From Ampelocalamus luodianensis (taxonomy: Eukaryota; Streptophyta; Magnoliopsida; Poales; Poaceae): a stretch of DNA of 64,000 nt. Location: NCBI GenBank assembly GCA_036346255.1, contig CM070632.1:53394896-53458895 (forward strand). The letters run 5' to 3'. The notes beneath the pieces were generated by a model that made no database searches, was not told the DNA's origin, and worked only from the letters and a program-made list of their open reading frames with translations. The position numbers were made by a program, and so were the translations under genes. This document shows positions 21,861 to 34,504 of the stretch, piece by piece; the first letter of the stretch is position 1, and every line of letters starts with the position of its first letter.

Positions 21861-23550
21861 AATACTTAACCTCCAAATGGTTCTAGTATTACCAATTAAA
21901 TATCCTAAGCCTCGATGGATATGTGCTTCCCAGAATTGCAGCACACATACACTTTTACAAAATCATGCATCATTTCCATACACTTACAAACCAAGTCTAG
22001 CAAAAGACACACAAAATATAGAGTTATTACAAAAGAGTCGACCGGCCAAATGACATCAAAGGAATATATAACAGCGGAAGCAAAAGCGCCATAAGATGGC
22101 TATAAACAAAATCCAACCGGTTAGCCATAACTCACAAGGCAACCGACCGGGCCGCCAAGCTAGTCACACGATCCACAGCAAAACTCACAGAAGTCAATCC
22201 CTTGGGGATCCACTTCCTCCTCTGCAACAACAAAGCAATGCAGTTGAGTACAAAAGTGTACTCGCAACGAGTAACAAACCTATACATAGCTACATGTAAG
22301 CTGAAACAAAGGAGATGGTTATATGGTTAATTGGACGCATAAAGTAATTTTTATTTGTAATAATGTAATAGATTGAAGGCAATTTGTCAAATCTGTTTTT
22401 AATCATTGAAATAATAACGAGGTACCAATAAGTGACATAAGTAACAGCCTAGAGGTGACTAACCCAATAGCCACCACAACATAGCACGAATCCCCGATTC
22501 GTACCACCCATCAAGTTTTAGTGAAAAGGTTATAGTCTAACTCTTGCAAAACCTAACCAAGCGTGACCATAACCTAGGATGAGGCTATTCGAATAGTTCA
22601 AAACCCTGCATGGGTGTACCAATGTACCCACACTTCAGACCGCCTTTTTGCCACATGATTAAGCACACTTCCGAAGGTATGCCGGCACGGCTAAGTCCTA
22701 CGAGACGTTTCCAATATTGTGTATCAACTACGAGCCGCTCGTATGGATAGAAACCCATATGCTACATTGCAAAGCCGAAAGTCAACAAATCTCATCCGGG
22801 TGAAGGCTTTCGGACAACTACAATGCTCCCAACATCTTCCCTCCTACAACCTCCTGCGACTCAGAGCTAACACACGCCAAAGTACTAAGTCAAGAGAGGT
22901 CTCATTTCCCTCTAGCGTGGTTAGCATGCAAAAATGTTCGGATAGTGTGACACAAGATGTTCGGTCCTTGTTGACTCGGGCACCAACCATTCACACCCAA
23001 AAGCACACCATCTTACCATTGTGCCCAAGTCTAAATCATTTTGTTTTCAGTTTTAGTTTTCACAATTAAACATAGCACAAGATGCTAAGAATAAGGTTAT
23101 AATAAGCATTTGTGTGATCAAGATTATCGACTAAGTCGACAACCGTCCAATTGTACCGGTAGCTAAGCATGACTAAGCAACATTGACTCGTAAACTACTA
23201 AGTAACAAGGGTTCGTCCAACGAACCCTAAATCACAACAAGATAATCCTAGGCTTAGTAGTAGATGATAAACATTTACCTACAGATTATGCATGTAATGG
23301 GTCAACTAATCGACAATAGTTTAACAACAAAATAGTAATGCATACATATAATTTGTAAACAACATATTAGACTTTGAAAATAATAGGAGCAAAATGATCA
23401 AATGATTCTACATCTACTTGCCTTGCTGGATGATCTCTTACTACAGAGGATCGCTTTCGGGCTCAGCAAAATCTTCGGAACCTAACACAATAACGCGAAA
23501 ATCCAATAAGAACGAAGAACACCGAAAGAGACTCAAAAACCAAAGTCATC
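21861..23550 (-). mobile_element. Inverted remnant of a Tekay/Retand-like gypsy LTR
   Basis: Read on the minus strand it carries the landmarks of the solo LTR at 30516-33833: a GGGTACATTGGTACACCCAT-like box (22606-22630, compare GATGTACACCCCTGCAGGGT near 32963), the ATTCGAATAG box (22587-22598, compare GTTCGAATAGCC near 32992), and a GAGTACACTTTTGTACTC box before GTTGCAGAGG (22220-22275, compare GAGTACCCTCCGTACTC near 33323). No coding sequence; edges are not defined. Confidence 0.55.
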
Positions 23551-24752
23551 CAAATTCTATGAAATTTACATAGCATGAAAACCATGATTTTAAATGAATT
23601 TAGCAATAAGAATCATTCAATTTGTACTAAGCATGCAAAAGTTATAGCCTAAACAATTTCTTTCAACTAGACAACTCAATTTAAATTGGTTTCAGTTACT
23701 GTTCATAGCACAATTGTCCAGAAAGTTCTAGAACCTGAAAATTTTATGGTAGGTAGAACATGTCATCCTAAGAACAGCAAAACTGGATTTACTTCATTTG
23801 GAGTTAAAATGAATTACTTATGATTTTTCTCAGTTGGTGGAGCAGTCAAACCTCGTTTTCCCGGTTGAGGTAGCTATCCATGGCGTGATGAGTATCTCGC
23901 TTTTGCTCCTAATCGGCGTCAAGCGTTGGTGGAGCGATCGGACCACCCTTCAATGGCGGTCGGACCGAGCGAGAGGTTCGATTCGGTTCTATATCTTCCG
24001 GTTTTATTAGAGGTGAGTTGCGTAGTGACGCTAGAGGTCGATCTTGTGTTTCTTTGGTGGTTTTTACGCTCGCTGTGTGTGACTCGATCGGGTTCCTAGA
24101 TCTACACTTATTTACCTAGTGCGGAGCCACCGATGTTTACTTCTCACTAACTCGGGTTAGCTGGTGGGAAGGGAGATGTTTGGCTTGTAGTTTATCGGTA
24201 TCATTTCCTTAGAGACTATATGGAGAAGGGTAACATAGTGGTCCAGTTTGTCGAGAGTGACCACGGATAGTTGTTATTTTCACCAAGCCTTTAGATTGCT
24301 CGAGGTTTACTGACTTACTGGGAGAGCTCGGGGTTGTGTGTCCTTGTGGCTTACTTTAAGGGGAGCTTATTAGGCGCTTTAGACTTCTACCTCTCATTTT
24401 GTGGCTTTAGGATGTCGCTTATTAGTTGCTCTCTTCTCACTAGGTTGAGTTCACTTACTTCTTATAGGTCTAGCGGTGTATTGGGCCCCCTGGTAGACAG
24501 GAACGTGTTTACTCTCTTGTGTTTAGATGATCACTAGTCCTAGAGTCATATGGGGTGGATGAGAGTGAGTCCGAGCCATAGTAATTCCACTATCTTGTTT
24601 ATGCTTTTGTTTGCCCCTTTACTTCTTCGTTTTGAGCTTCTTCTCTCTTACTTATAGCTTTGGTTCAGGGGGAGTTCATTTGAGTTTTTCTTGCGCTCAA
24701 TTTTGACATACCTCAACCTAAACCAAAATATCTTTGAAATTGATTCACTTGT
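23551..24752. other. Unassigned sequence, probably transposon-derived
   Basis: No gene or clear repeat end was recognised. The part 24100-24700 is T/G-rich and unlike ordinary intergenic DNA, but it has no coding frame with a known motif. It ends exactly where the next LTR begins at 24753. Confidence 0.35.
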
Positions 24753-27700
24753 TGTAACGTCCCGTTTGTCTTAGAGTTCTTGCCAAATTTCAAAACCAAA
24801 AAGGGAACCATTTGGTTTATTGGTTTGCTCAAGCTTAACTTGGAACTTTGAAAATGTTGGAGATTTAACTTGAACTAACTCAACCTCAACTAAGTTCAGT
24901 TGGTTTGTACTTTTGGCTCTTTGGAATTCTCTGGTGTTCTTTGGCCTAAGTTTCCCTCCTTTTCTTGTTTTGCTCTGTGTGTCCCTCAACCTAGTTTTCC
25001 TCTGCTGGACCTCCCCTAGTCCAGATCTCCCCTTCGCTTAGGACCTCTCTTGGTTCAGACCTCCTCCCTATGGCTTATACCTCCTCCGTGTTATTTCTTT
25101 GGTTTAGACCTCCCCTGGGTTCCGACCTCCCCTTTGATCGTAACCACCTCGAAGTCATTCTAAGCTCGGGTTTGTGTTTCAAACCCCTTTGATTCTGAGA
25201 CTCGATTTTGAGTTGAGTTTCCTCTTCTGGACCTCCTCTCACTTGACCTCCTCTCCTTCTACTTCTTTGGACCTCCTCTTGTTAGATCTTGGCCGTTGAG
25301 ACCCCCTTGTCAGATCTTGACCGTCAGGATCTCCCCTTGCTAGATCCTAACTGTTAGGACCTCCTTGGACCTCCTTCTTTGGATCTCCTTCGTCAGATGT
25401 TTTACCCTTTGAATCTTATCCGTTGAAAAACCCTCCTTGCTGGACCTCCTTAGGTCCAGGACCACGGCGCACCTTCCCTTCTTAGGACCATTAGATTTTG
25501 TTTGGATGGCCCGATTGAGAGGAGGCGTTCGGATGGTTCGAATGTTCCTTTCCCTCTTGGACCACCCGATCAAGATTGTGTGGCCCTAGTTCGTTGCGTC
25601 TTTTCCTTTGACCTTAAGATCTCCCTCTGGTCTTTTTGCAAAGACCACCCTCTTTTGTCACGACCACCCTATGTGGTCATGACCTCTGGTTTTTTTGCAA
25701 AGACCACCCTGGTGGAACAGTACCTCTTTTGCCTTTAAAGGACCTCCTTCTCAGGACCTCCTCTGCAGGACCTCTTCCTAGGACCACCCCGTCGTTGGAC
25801 CTCTCCTTTGGTCATGACTTTTCCTGTTGCTTTGACTAACCTCTTTGTTTGAGCCACCCTATCCCTTTTCTCTCCTTCTGCACGTTTGCAGCAAAAAGTC
25901 TCTGAACATTTAATGTTGGTACGGCACATTGAATGTAGTCACATCTGAGGTACCATTATTCCTCCTTTTGATGGCAATGCTTTGTCTTATCCTTGTCCTA
26001 TTTTCACCTACCCTTGACACGTTGCCCTGAGCCTCAGTGCCTTCCCCGCCAGCTAAGGCTATTTGCCTATTTCTAACTTCTTTGCTCTCGCCCAGACCTC
26101 CCCAGGCTTGCATCTAGAGTTACACTCTCCCTTGGGTTGGACCTCCTCCCTCTCCTCAGGACCCCCCGTTTTTCTGGTTTTGAGTTAGATTTGTTTAAGT
26201 TCTTTCGAGTCTTTTAAGTTCTTTTGCCCGAACTTGCTTTGTTTATTTGGTTCTTTGCGAATGTATAGGTCCCGAGTTTGAAGAGGAGTTCTTGGATCCA
26301 GCAGCTTCTATAGAAGCCTCGCCATTTCTCAACGAAGGCAAGTCGCAGACCTTTGAACATGTTGAACCTAGCCTTTTTCAAAGATATATTATTTTACTTT
26401 AGCATGCATGGCTATCTTTTATAAAATGGTTTGGGCAATAGTTTTATCCACTTGTACTTGATATATTTGTACTTGACATGTTGCCGTGTCTCCCTTGGAC
26501 ACCTTAGAATTTGGGTAGTTTTGTTGGTGCTTTTTGATGTTGCCAACCCGGGCTCGTAGTTGTGCTTAGCCTTAGCTTTAGGACTGCTGGTCTTGAGAAC
26601 CTTGTTGTTTATTAATAATCTTGACTAATGAACTATGGAACTGTGGCGGGATGCCACTGTTGAGCAACCGTGGTGAGATCCCACCGTTGTGTCAATTGTG
26701 GTGTGATGCCACTTTTGTTAAAAACCTACCATGCCAAGACTGGGTGGTCTTTTGGGCGGATTGAACCCAAAACTATTTTCTCACCCGGGGAAGTGATCGT
26801 GCAGTAATGGGGAGGTGCTTTGAGCACTGTGGGATATGGTTGTCTTCCTTGGGTGACTTAAGGACTTAACTTTGTGTTTCATTGATCCGGGTATCACCGT
26901 GCAACCACAAGACCATTTTATGGGGGTGGTCTGGGCCAAATAATTAGCGATGAGCTGGCTTGGTTCTGTTGTGGTGGAGCGTGCTGATTCGCTGGCGCAA
27001 GAGGGGGCATGAATCTGGCGGGTGTGAGGCCCGTTAGAAGCGAAACCTTAGCGGGCAGCTCTGAGTCAGTTCAAAGCTTTGTAAAGGCCTTGTCCCGCTC
27101 TCTAGACTGCTCATCTTTGGAAATAAGCCAGGGTTCCGACGGGAGCCCGTCCCGCTAGGGAGGTTGTGGATAGTGGGTAAAGTTGTACACCTCTGTAGAG
27201 TGTAATAATCTATTCAAATAGCCAAATCCTTGGTCATGGACATTGCCTAATGATTTTGCGCAAGGGGTAGCTTTTCAAAAGAGGTCTTGTGCACCCTAGG
27301 GTTAGCTTTTCAAAAGAGGTCTTGTGCACCCTAGGGTGGTCCAAGGTGCTCCGGAGTTGGTGCTCAGGGAGGTCTTGGGACCTTAGGGTGGTCATGGGAG
27401 CCCTGGAGTTGGTGCTCTAGGGTGGTCGGGGGTGGTCCGGGCGTGGGTGCGGCCAAAACCTCCCACAAGTGGTCTTGGGAGTGAGTTGGTGCTCACGACC
27501 TCCTTTTAAAACAAATGTGCTTGTGTTTTACTCCTTTAACTTGAGGTTTGCATATTTATATATATTATTTTTCTTGTCAAATATTGTTTTCTGCATACTA
27601 ACCCTGTAGTTCTCCATTGTCAATTGCCAATGCATGAATAATAATTGCATACTTGTTCCCTGCAATTTGCTGAGTACATTCAACGTACTCATGGCTTTAA

Positions 27701-28219
27701 GCCCTCTGTTTGAGCAGTGGTCGAAGATGATCAAGTCCAGGGATGCTCAGGCCTCTTCGAGGAGGAGTTCTTTGATGACCCGACCTCCACTCGACAGCCT
27801 ATAGGGGACGTCCTCCACTCGACAGCCTATGGGCTTGCCTGATGGCTCCACGCATTTTTGTTGTTTCTGCTGTAAGGTTCTATTGTCGGTTTTTGTAAGC
27901 CCTAGATGGCAATCTCTGTAAACAACCTTGGCCATAAGGCCTTTGTTTAATGTTGTGTTACTTTATTTGTTGTTCAAGTTGTTGGACTGTGTAGCTTTGA
28001 TTGCACCTATGTGGACTTGTGCGGGTTAGCTTCGGTTCCTAGGACTAACTCAGTGCACAAAGCCAAGACCTCCGGGAGGTCTTTGAGATCTCCTGGGAGG
28101 TCTTGGAGGACCTCCTCCTTGGGTGTCCTTAGAGGACCTACAAGACCTCCAGGTGGTCTTGTCGGACCTCCCTAAGAGGTCCTGGGAGGTTTTCTTAGTA
28201 CATCCCGAGGTGGTCCCGA
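24753..28219 (+). mobile_element. Long (about 3.5 kb) Tekay-like gypsy 5' LTR
   Basis: Begins TGTAACGTCCCG, the standard opening of grass Tekay/Retand-type LTRs, and ends just before the primer-binding site at 28226. The LTR is unusually rich in GGACCTCC and its complement GGAGGTCC, especially 24990-25460 and 28060-28200. It also has TCACGACCACCCTATGTGGT-type modules. Other fragments of the family are at 1155-1714 and, inverted, at 21401-21860. The matching 3' LTR is not in the window. Confidence 0.75.
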
Positions 28220-28225
28220 CGGAGG

Positions 28226-28237
28226 TGGTATCAGAGC
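28226..28237 (+). promoter_or_regulatory. Primer-binding site of the Tekay-like element
   Basis: TGGTATCAGAGC, complementary to initiator tRNA-Met, immediately downstream of the LTR. It confirms that 24753-28219 is a 5' LTR in plus orientation. Confidence 0.85.
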
Positions 28238-28733
28238 TCTAGTCGACTGTAGGACGTGGCCATAGATAGAAAAGTCGTCATAGTCAAGTCTCAAAAGTTA
28301 TTTTCTAAATCAAATCAACCTTATAATTTGCCTAGTAGTTCTTCCCTTGTCTTGGTCTGTTCTGATCTTACCTTGTTCAGCTCTTTTTCTCATCTTACTC
28401 TATTCCTTTTCTTTTCTCCTTTCTCTGGAATTGTGTTCTCAAAGTTTAACTTGACCTTCTTACCACTGTGACCTCTATAGGGTTGTTCCTTTGAGATTTA
28501 AGTAGTAGTGGTCCAATCAGTTTTCGGTATCGTCTAGTGGGGTCAATAGGACCTCTTGTTTGAGTTTTGTCGCCTCTCTTTAGCCTACTGGCTTTTTGCT
28601 TTTTGAGTTTAACCAATTTATCCCTATTAGGCTGATCTATCTTTCTCCCCTGGTCTAACTCCCCTTTGTGCTTTTTCCTCTTATCTATTGTGTTTTCTTT
28701 CTTGCCTATTAAAATTGAGACTTCTGTGTTAAT

Positions 28734-29010
28734 GGTTCAAACCCGACAATCAGCGAGTCAAGAGGAGCCCGTAGAGCAATTGCCTCCACCATCATCTCCT
28801 CTAGCACCAGTGACAGATCAAGGGTTAGGGCAGTTTATGGCAGTGTAAGCCCAGATGATGAACTCAATGATGCAAAATATGAACCAAATGTTGGCCCAAA
28901 GAAAGCTGGACCACCACGACTCTTCTAGCCATGATGAGCCAGCGACCAGCGGCATTGTGCCACCTCCTTCACCTCCTGTTCACCCTCAATCAAGGTTATC
29001 TGAGTTCATG
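28734..29010 (+). pseudogene. N-terminal gag fragment of the Tekay-like element
   Basis: Starts MVQTRQSASQEEPVEQL, a common opening of chromovirus gag proteins. It has a stop at 28847-28849 and then continues in frame (AQMMNSMMQNMNQMLAQRK) with a Met/Gln-rich, likely coiled, segment and a proline-rich linker. It breaks off near 29010 at the Copia sequence. The capsid, protease and pol regions are absent. Confidence 0.65.
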
Positions 29011-32000
29011 TTGAATAATATACAAAGTTCTTTAGGTTTGCATTCCCATGCATTTCATACATACATGCTCTCTTTGCGCTCATTAGTATTAACTAGTCTC
29101 TTGATAACTAAATTGACAAAGGGGAGAGAAATGTAAGCAAAATGCATGCTAATTAGGCTAAAAATAAAAAATTAAAAAAATTGACTTAATACTAATCTCA
29201 ACCATAATTGAGCTTAAATGTGCATCAAAATGATTTTCAAATGAAGTTTAGGTCATTTGCTTATCATCTTTTTCATTTGATCTTTTTTGAGCTTAATGTC
29301 TTTGGAGCTTTTGAGCAAAGTTTGTTTGTAGTGTTGAGCTCCCTTTTATTTTGACCAAGTTAGTCTCTTCGCAAACCTCTTTTTTTAAAAAATCTTTAAT
29401 TTGCATTTTGATATGGTTTGTTAACATATTCATCAAGGGGGAGATTGAGAGATCATGTGGAGGCCCTCTCCATATTGTGATGAATATTTGACAGCATTTG
29501 GGACTTATTGATGGACGTTCGATAGTTGTTAAAGTTTGCAAAGTCAAGTTTTGAGTTTCACCTAGGTTTCATGGGATGTTATGATGCATATTTTCACTAA
29601 TGATGGTCAAGTGCATGGCGCTTGTGCCAAGGAAACGATTTATTTGTCTTTGTTGACTGTAGGTTGACTTGATGGCTTGGATGATCATCGATGCGGGATT
29701 GGGAGCAAGCATGGAGAGCTTGGCATCCAAAAGCGATCATGGTGGTCGAGAAGATCATCAAGGATCAAGTCGATCATAGGGATGGAGTCTTCATGAAGAT
29801 GGTGCGAGGCGAGTCCGCGTCTGGTGACTCGTGGTGACTTGGTAGCATCCATGTGTCGACGAGGCGTTCTAAGGATGTTCAAGCTCGAGACATAAGGCGG
29901 GGATGTGACAAGTCAACGAGTAGCAAAGACCAATCAAGGTAGAGCGTGGTAACTCTAGGTGGCTTATGTTGACCAAAATCAACATAAGGGCATTGATGTA
30001 ATTATAGCTAGTCTAGAGGGGTATTCTAGGCAAGGGGTCGAGTTGGCTGAACCCTAAGTGGATATGAATGAGTGGAGAGAGTTAATCTTAGCCTTTGAGA
30101 TGATCCAATAGAGGTATGCCTCCACCACCAAGTCTTGGGGGAAGGATTTAGGGTTTTCCTTATGCTCCTTTGAGCTTTGCCCACCATGAAGTGTGGCTTT
30201 GTAAACCTTCCTCTTGAAGCAATGAAAGTTTTAAGTTCTTACATGTTCTGAAATTTATTTATTTCTTACAATTTCTAGCTTTTCTTTGTTGCAACTTGAG
30301 CTTCTCTTCCCCTCCTTCTACTTGATGTAGTTCTATTGGATCTAGGACATGTAAGAGGTTGAGGAGTTCTTCAAGAATATGTTTCAACCCAACAAGATCC
30401 ATTAGAATTCATTCTTGCTCAAGTTGTGTTTGCGTTAACCGTGTTCTTGAGCTGAAATTGCTGTTTTTGATGGAGCTTGAACTGTTTGCATGAAAAGTTG
30501 AGACATTGGGCATATTGTAACAGCCCCAATTTTATGAATAGTAACAAAATGCTTTATGAACAGTAATGAGGTGATGTTCATAGCATCACTGTTCATTTTA
30601 CGATTTAGCAAGATGTTACAAATGAAAACCTTCCTTTTCTAGCCAAACATCCAAAGCCTTTTCAAAATTTAAAGGAATGCAAGCTAATACTTGTATTGTG
30701 ACTGGGAAGTATTTTTATTAAAGCCTAGATAAATTATCTTGGCCAAAAATAATTTTGTTGAATTTTTAGAAATTATTTTGCCTTGAAGAAAAATATTTGT
30801 TTTTAAATAAATCTATTCGGGCTAAGGTAATTATTTATGTATTTTACAAAGTGAAACAGTGATTTTTGAAATTTATTTGGGAAATATATCATCCCGGTAG
30901 CTTCCTGAAAAATTTCATGATTTTACAAATTTATTTGCTATTTTAAAGCCAGTCAAACTTTTAAATATTGGAATAGGAATTGGTCAACTAATCCGGTCCA
31001 AACCCAAACCCTAGCAATCAGTAGCGACTCAAACCCTATGAGGTTGGGTCCAACCATTTCATTTTGGTCCGGCTCGATCCGCGCAAGCGCGAGCCCAAAC
31101 TCTTTCGTGTTGTGAGCCGTTGATCTCAATCGAGCGGACGTGGTTGCGACGTCACGTGGTTACAATCTAGATGTGACGATCAAGGACAGTGTATGTATTC
31201 GGACGACTCCGGATCCTCTTTTGATCTCCACCGTCCATCCCCGATCCAACTGCGCCGCCCTTTTCATTTTGAACTTAAAGGCGCTTTCCTTTTTAACCGT
31301 TGATTCAAATCCACGACACCCCTTTTACCGCTTGCTGTTAGGGCCTGCTTTTCTTTGGGCCGTCGGATTTTAATCGTAGGGCCCATATCGTGTATGCATT
31401 CGGACCATCCGGTTGTTCCGTTAATCTTAGTCGTAGAAATTCAATCTGACGGTGCCGCATCATCTCATCTAAAGGGGTGACGTGTATCCCTTTTTATTGA
31501 TCGTTGGATTTCAATCCAACGTCCTTCTTTGAAAGTAACACCCCGAAATCCCTTTGGGCTCCGTTTAAATCTCGATCGATCGATTGAGATCGCACTACCA
31601 TATTAATTGTATCGGTTGAACTCTTTTAAAACCCTGGGGGCATCGCAGCCACCCATTTCTAATCGGACGGTCGATGTTCTTTGGAGCTTTTAGAGGCGCG
31701 CGCGACTGTGGCTGACAAAGGGACCCACATGTGTGATGTTGCCTCTCTTCCTCCTTGCCTCTGTGCGCAGCCATTTCTGTAAACAGAGGAGAGGAGTTAT
31801 CCAAGAATCATGCAACTAATTTTTGGATATTTAGCCTAAGTGGACACCTCATCAACTCTAGATCTTTCCCTTGCCCCGTAGCTCGGTCTCTATATATAAA
31901 CCCTAGCTTTTGAGTCTGCCATTGTTGACCACTGGAGCTTATCATCTTCCATTCTTTGTCGGTGGAGTTTCTTGCTTCTCCAATTTGTTCATCCATTCTA

Positions 32001-34504
32001 AACCACAGTATCACTTGTGATAAAGATTTGGCCTCTCTTGTAGGTTAAACGAGTTTATTTCTTTGTTGATCCAACTCGGTTTAGGAACCTTGATGTTTTC
32101 CTTAGCTCAGTAAGCTAAGACTGTGAGTTTTGCTATCTTGAGCATCTTAAGAACCTTAGCAACTCACATAAATCATTCCTTTGAATATCAGTAGCTCCAA
32201 CTTGCTTTAAACTGAAAAGTTATTTTTATAACTTTTCGGTCTTTCATATCATTTTCAAGGTTCTAGGGTTTCTCCTGTCAACTTATCATCCTATTTAGGT
32301 CTCAACCAAACCCTAGTAGCATAATCACTTACTCTTTTAATTCTTGTTGTCAGTTGTTCGAATTTGTAGTGAAGGTCCACCTCTGTCAACTGTTGTCGGC
32401 TTAACCGACAACTTTTGAAATCTTTGATAGTTTTTGTATCCTGGCCGAATAGGGTTAGATTAGGGTTTGCCTAGAATATCATCTACTCTAATAATCAGAC
32501 TAAGTTTTAATTTAACATCTTTTACTTAGTTTATTCATAACTAACCCGAAAACTTCATCTGTCTTGTTTTCAGTTCTTTTCAAAATCTGAAAACTGCAAC
32601 TTTGATCTAAACTCTAGTTTCTGTTATTTAAAGATTGTATATGATAATATGGGTTATTATCATTATTAGGGTAGGTATGACTTAAGCATGTTGTTAAACA
32701 TGCATTTCTATATTGATCATACATGCTTTTCTCATTCTGTACTTGTTGTCGATTTTGGTATTTATTGGATTTTATTGTCTCTTTTTAGAATCTGGTTCTT
32801 CAGAAGTCTTTGAGTCTGTTTTTGAGCAACCTGAGCCTGCAACAGAAGTATATTATTATCAAGGCAAGCCAAATCTTAGTTTCCCCGGTCGGCATACCAA
32901 AGGAAGTATGTCATCATTCGGAGGCATCCGAAGGCAACGGGCTGACTAAGTCGTGTGGGTAAAGATGTACACCCCTGCAGGGTATCAAACTGTTCGAATA
33001 GCCGTGTCCACGGTCATGGACAATGACTTGAGTTGATGTCACCTGTATAGAGTTTTGATTTAAAAATCTGGTTTTGATTTACAGTTGACATGAGGATTCA
33101 TACATTGTATTGTTTACTTTTATTCTCATTTACTTACTGTTTTAATTCAGTTTGTTTCATTAAATTGCTTTATCAAAACTTAGCAATTGTAGGTTAAGGT
33201 GTACCGCTTTACGCAAAAGTTAACCAATAAGCCTTCCTGTTGCAACCTTATGCATGTATAAATTCTACTCCTTTGTATAGGTTCTAATACACACTTTCTT
33301 TTATTAATTTGTGTAAGTCTTGCTGAGTACCCTCCGTACTCAAGGTGCTATAACCTATTGTTGCAGGTGAGGATGGTTACCTTTATGAAGTGCCCGTTAG
33401 TGTCGATCAGGGTGACGCTAACGAGTAAAGCTATTTCTTTCCTCCACGCAATCGCCTGCGGGTGGATGGGGCCATTGGTGGATTTTGCGCTTTATTTTGC
33501 TTCCGTTGTTACTCTTTTGTAGTGACCAAGTCACTTAATATTGTGGTACTCCAACCGAATTGTAAACTTATGTTTAATTATGTAAATGTATGACTTGTAT
33601 GTGTATGATGCAATGTTGTTTTAGGATATATGTGCAATGGTCACTGATCCTGGGAACCATTGTGAGACATATATCCGGGATACCTGAATATTGGGTTTGT
33701 TACTTATTAAATTTATGCTTCTAGCATGATCTTTAATGAAGGAGCAGCACTGTTCCTTAATTAAGCATTGTGCTACAGTGTAACTTTAATTAGGTACATT
33801 TCCAATATTCCGAGGTGTCCACACATATCTTTGCAATTAATTTTGGAATCATATCCCCAAGATCATTTCCTAGCCATGGTTCAAGTTTCATCAATTTTGG
33901 ATGAGTATATCTTGAGTTATTGAGGTTTCCTCACAGCTAAATTTTTGAAATTTCAGATTTGATGCAACGTGATCTTGAATCATGATAGGTCTCTCTCTTG
34001 GGGCTTTATTCTGCGATTCCTTTTGGAATCATAACCTCGAGGATCTCATCTTGCTATGTTTCAAGTTTCATTAATTTTGGTTGAGTAGATCTTGAGTTCT
34101 TAAGGTTTCTTAGCAGCAAGTTTCAAATTTCAGATTTGCTGAAATTGTTGTTTTGATGCAACGTGGACCTTAAGCAAGAAAGGTCTCTCTCTTGGCTTTA
34201 TTCGCAATTCCTTTTGGAATTATAACCATTAGGACCTCATATTGCTATGGTTCAAGTTTCATCAATTTTGGTTGAATAGATCTTGAGTTCTTGAGGTTTC
34301 TTAGCGCCTAAGTTTTTGAAATTCGGATATGCTGAAATTGCTATTCAAATTCTTGTTCGATTCACTCTATTCTTAGTGTACTATTGGTGTTCTTGAACCT
34401 AGTATCTTCCTAATAGCACTAGAGTTCAAGAGAAGAAATACTTGAGTGGGAAAATTTAATTTGCGCCTATTCACTCCCCTCTAGTCGCCATAACCGATCC
34501 TTCA
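29011..34504 (+). mobile_element. Copia (SIRE/Maximus-like) 3' end and LTR, split by a solo LTR
   Basis: 29011-29444 resembles the untranslated 3' end of such elements (AAATTGACAAAGGGGAGAGA at 29108-29127, purine tract CAAGGGGGAGA at 29434-29444). The LTR then runs 29446-30515, is interrupted, and resumes 33839-34504. It ends with CTATTCACTCCCCTCTAGTC (34468-34487) and CCTTCA at 34504. Without the insertion it is about 1.7 kb. Its body has three related copies of a TTTTGGAATCATA...CAAGTTTCATCAATTTTGG block (33840-34280). Confidence 0.65.
30516..33833 (+). mobile_element. Solo LTR of a Tekay/Retand-like gypsy element, TSD CATAT
   Basis: Starts TGTAACAGCCCC at 30516 and ends TGTCCACA at 33833. 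The flanking 5-bp target duplication CATAT is found at 30511-30515 and 33834-33838. No internal coding region is present, so the element was reduced to one LTR by LTR-LTR recombination. The host is a Copia LTR, giving the relative age: Copia first, gypsy insertion second. Confidence 0.85.
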
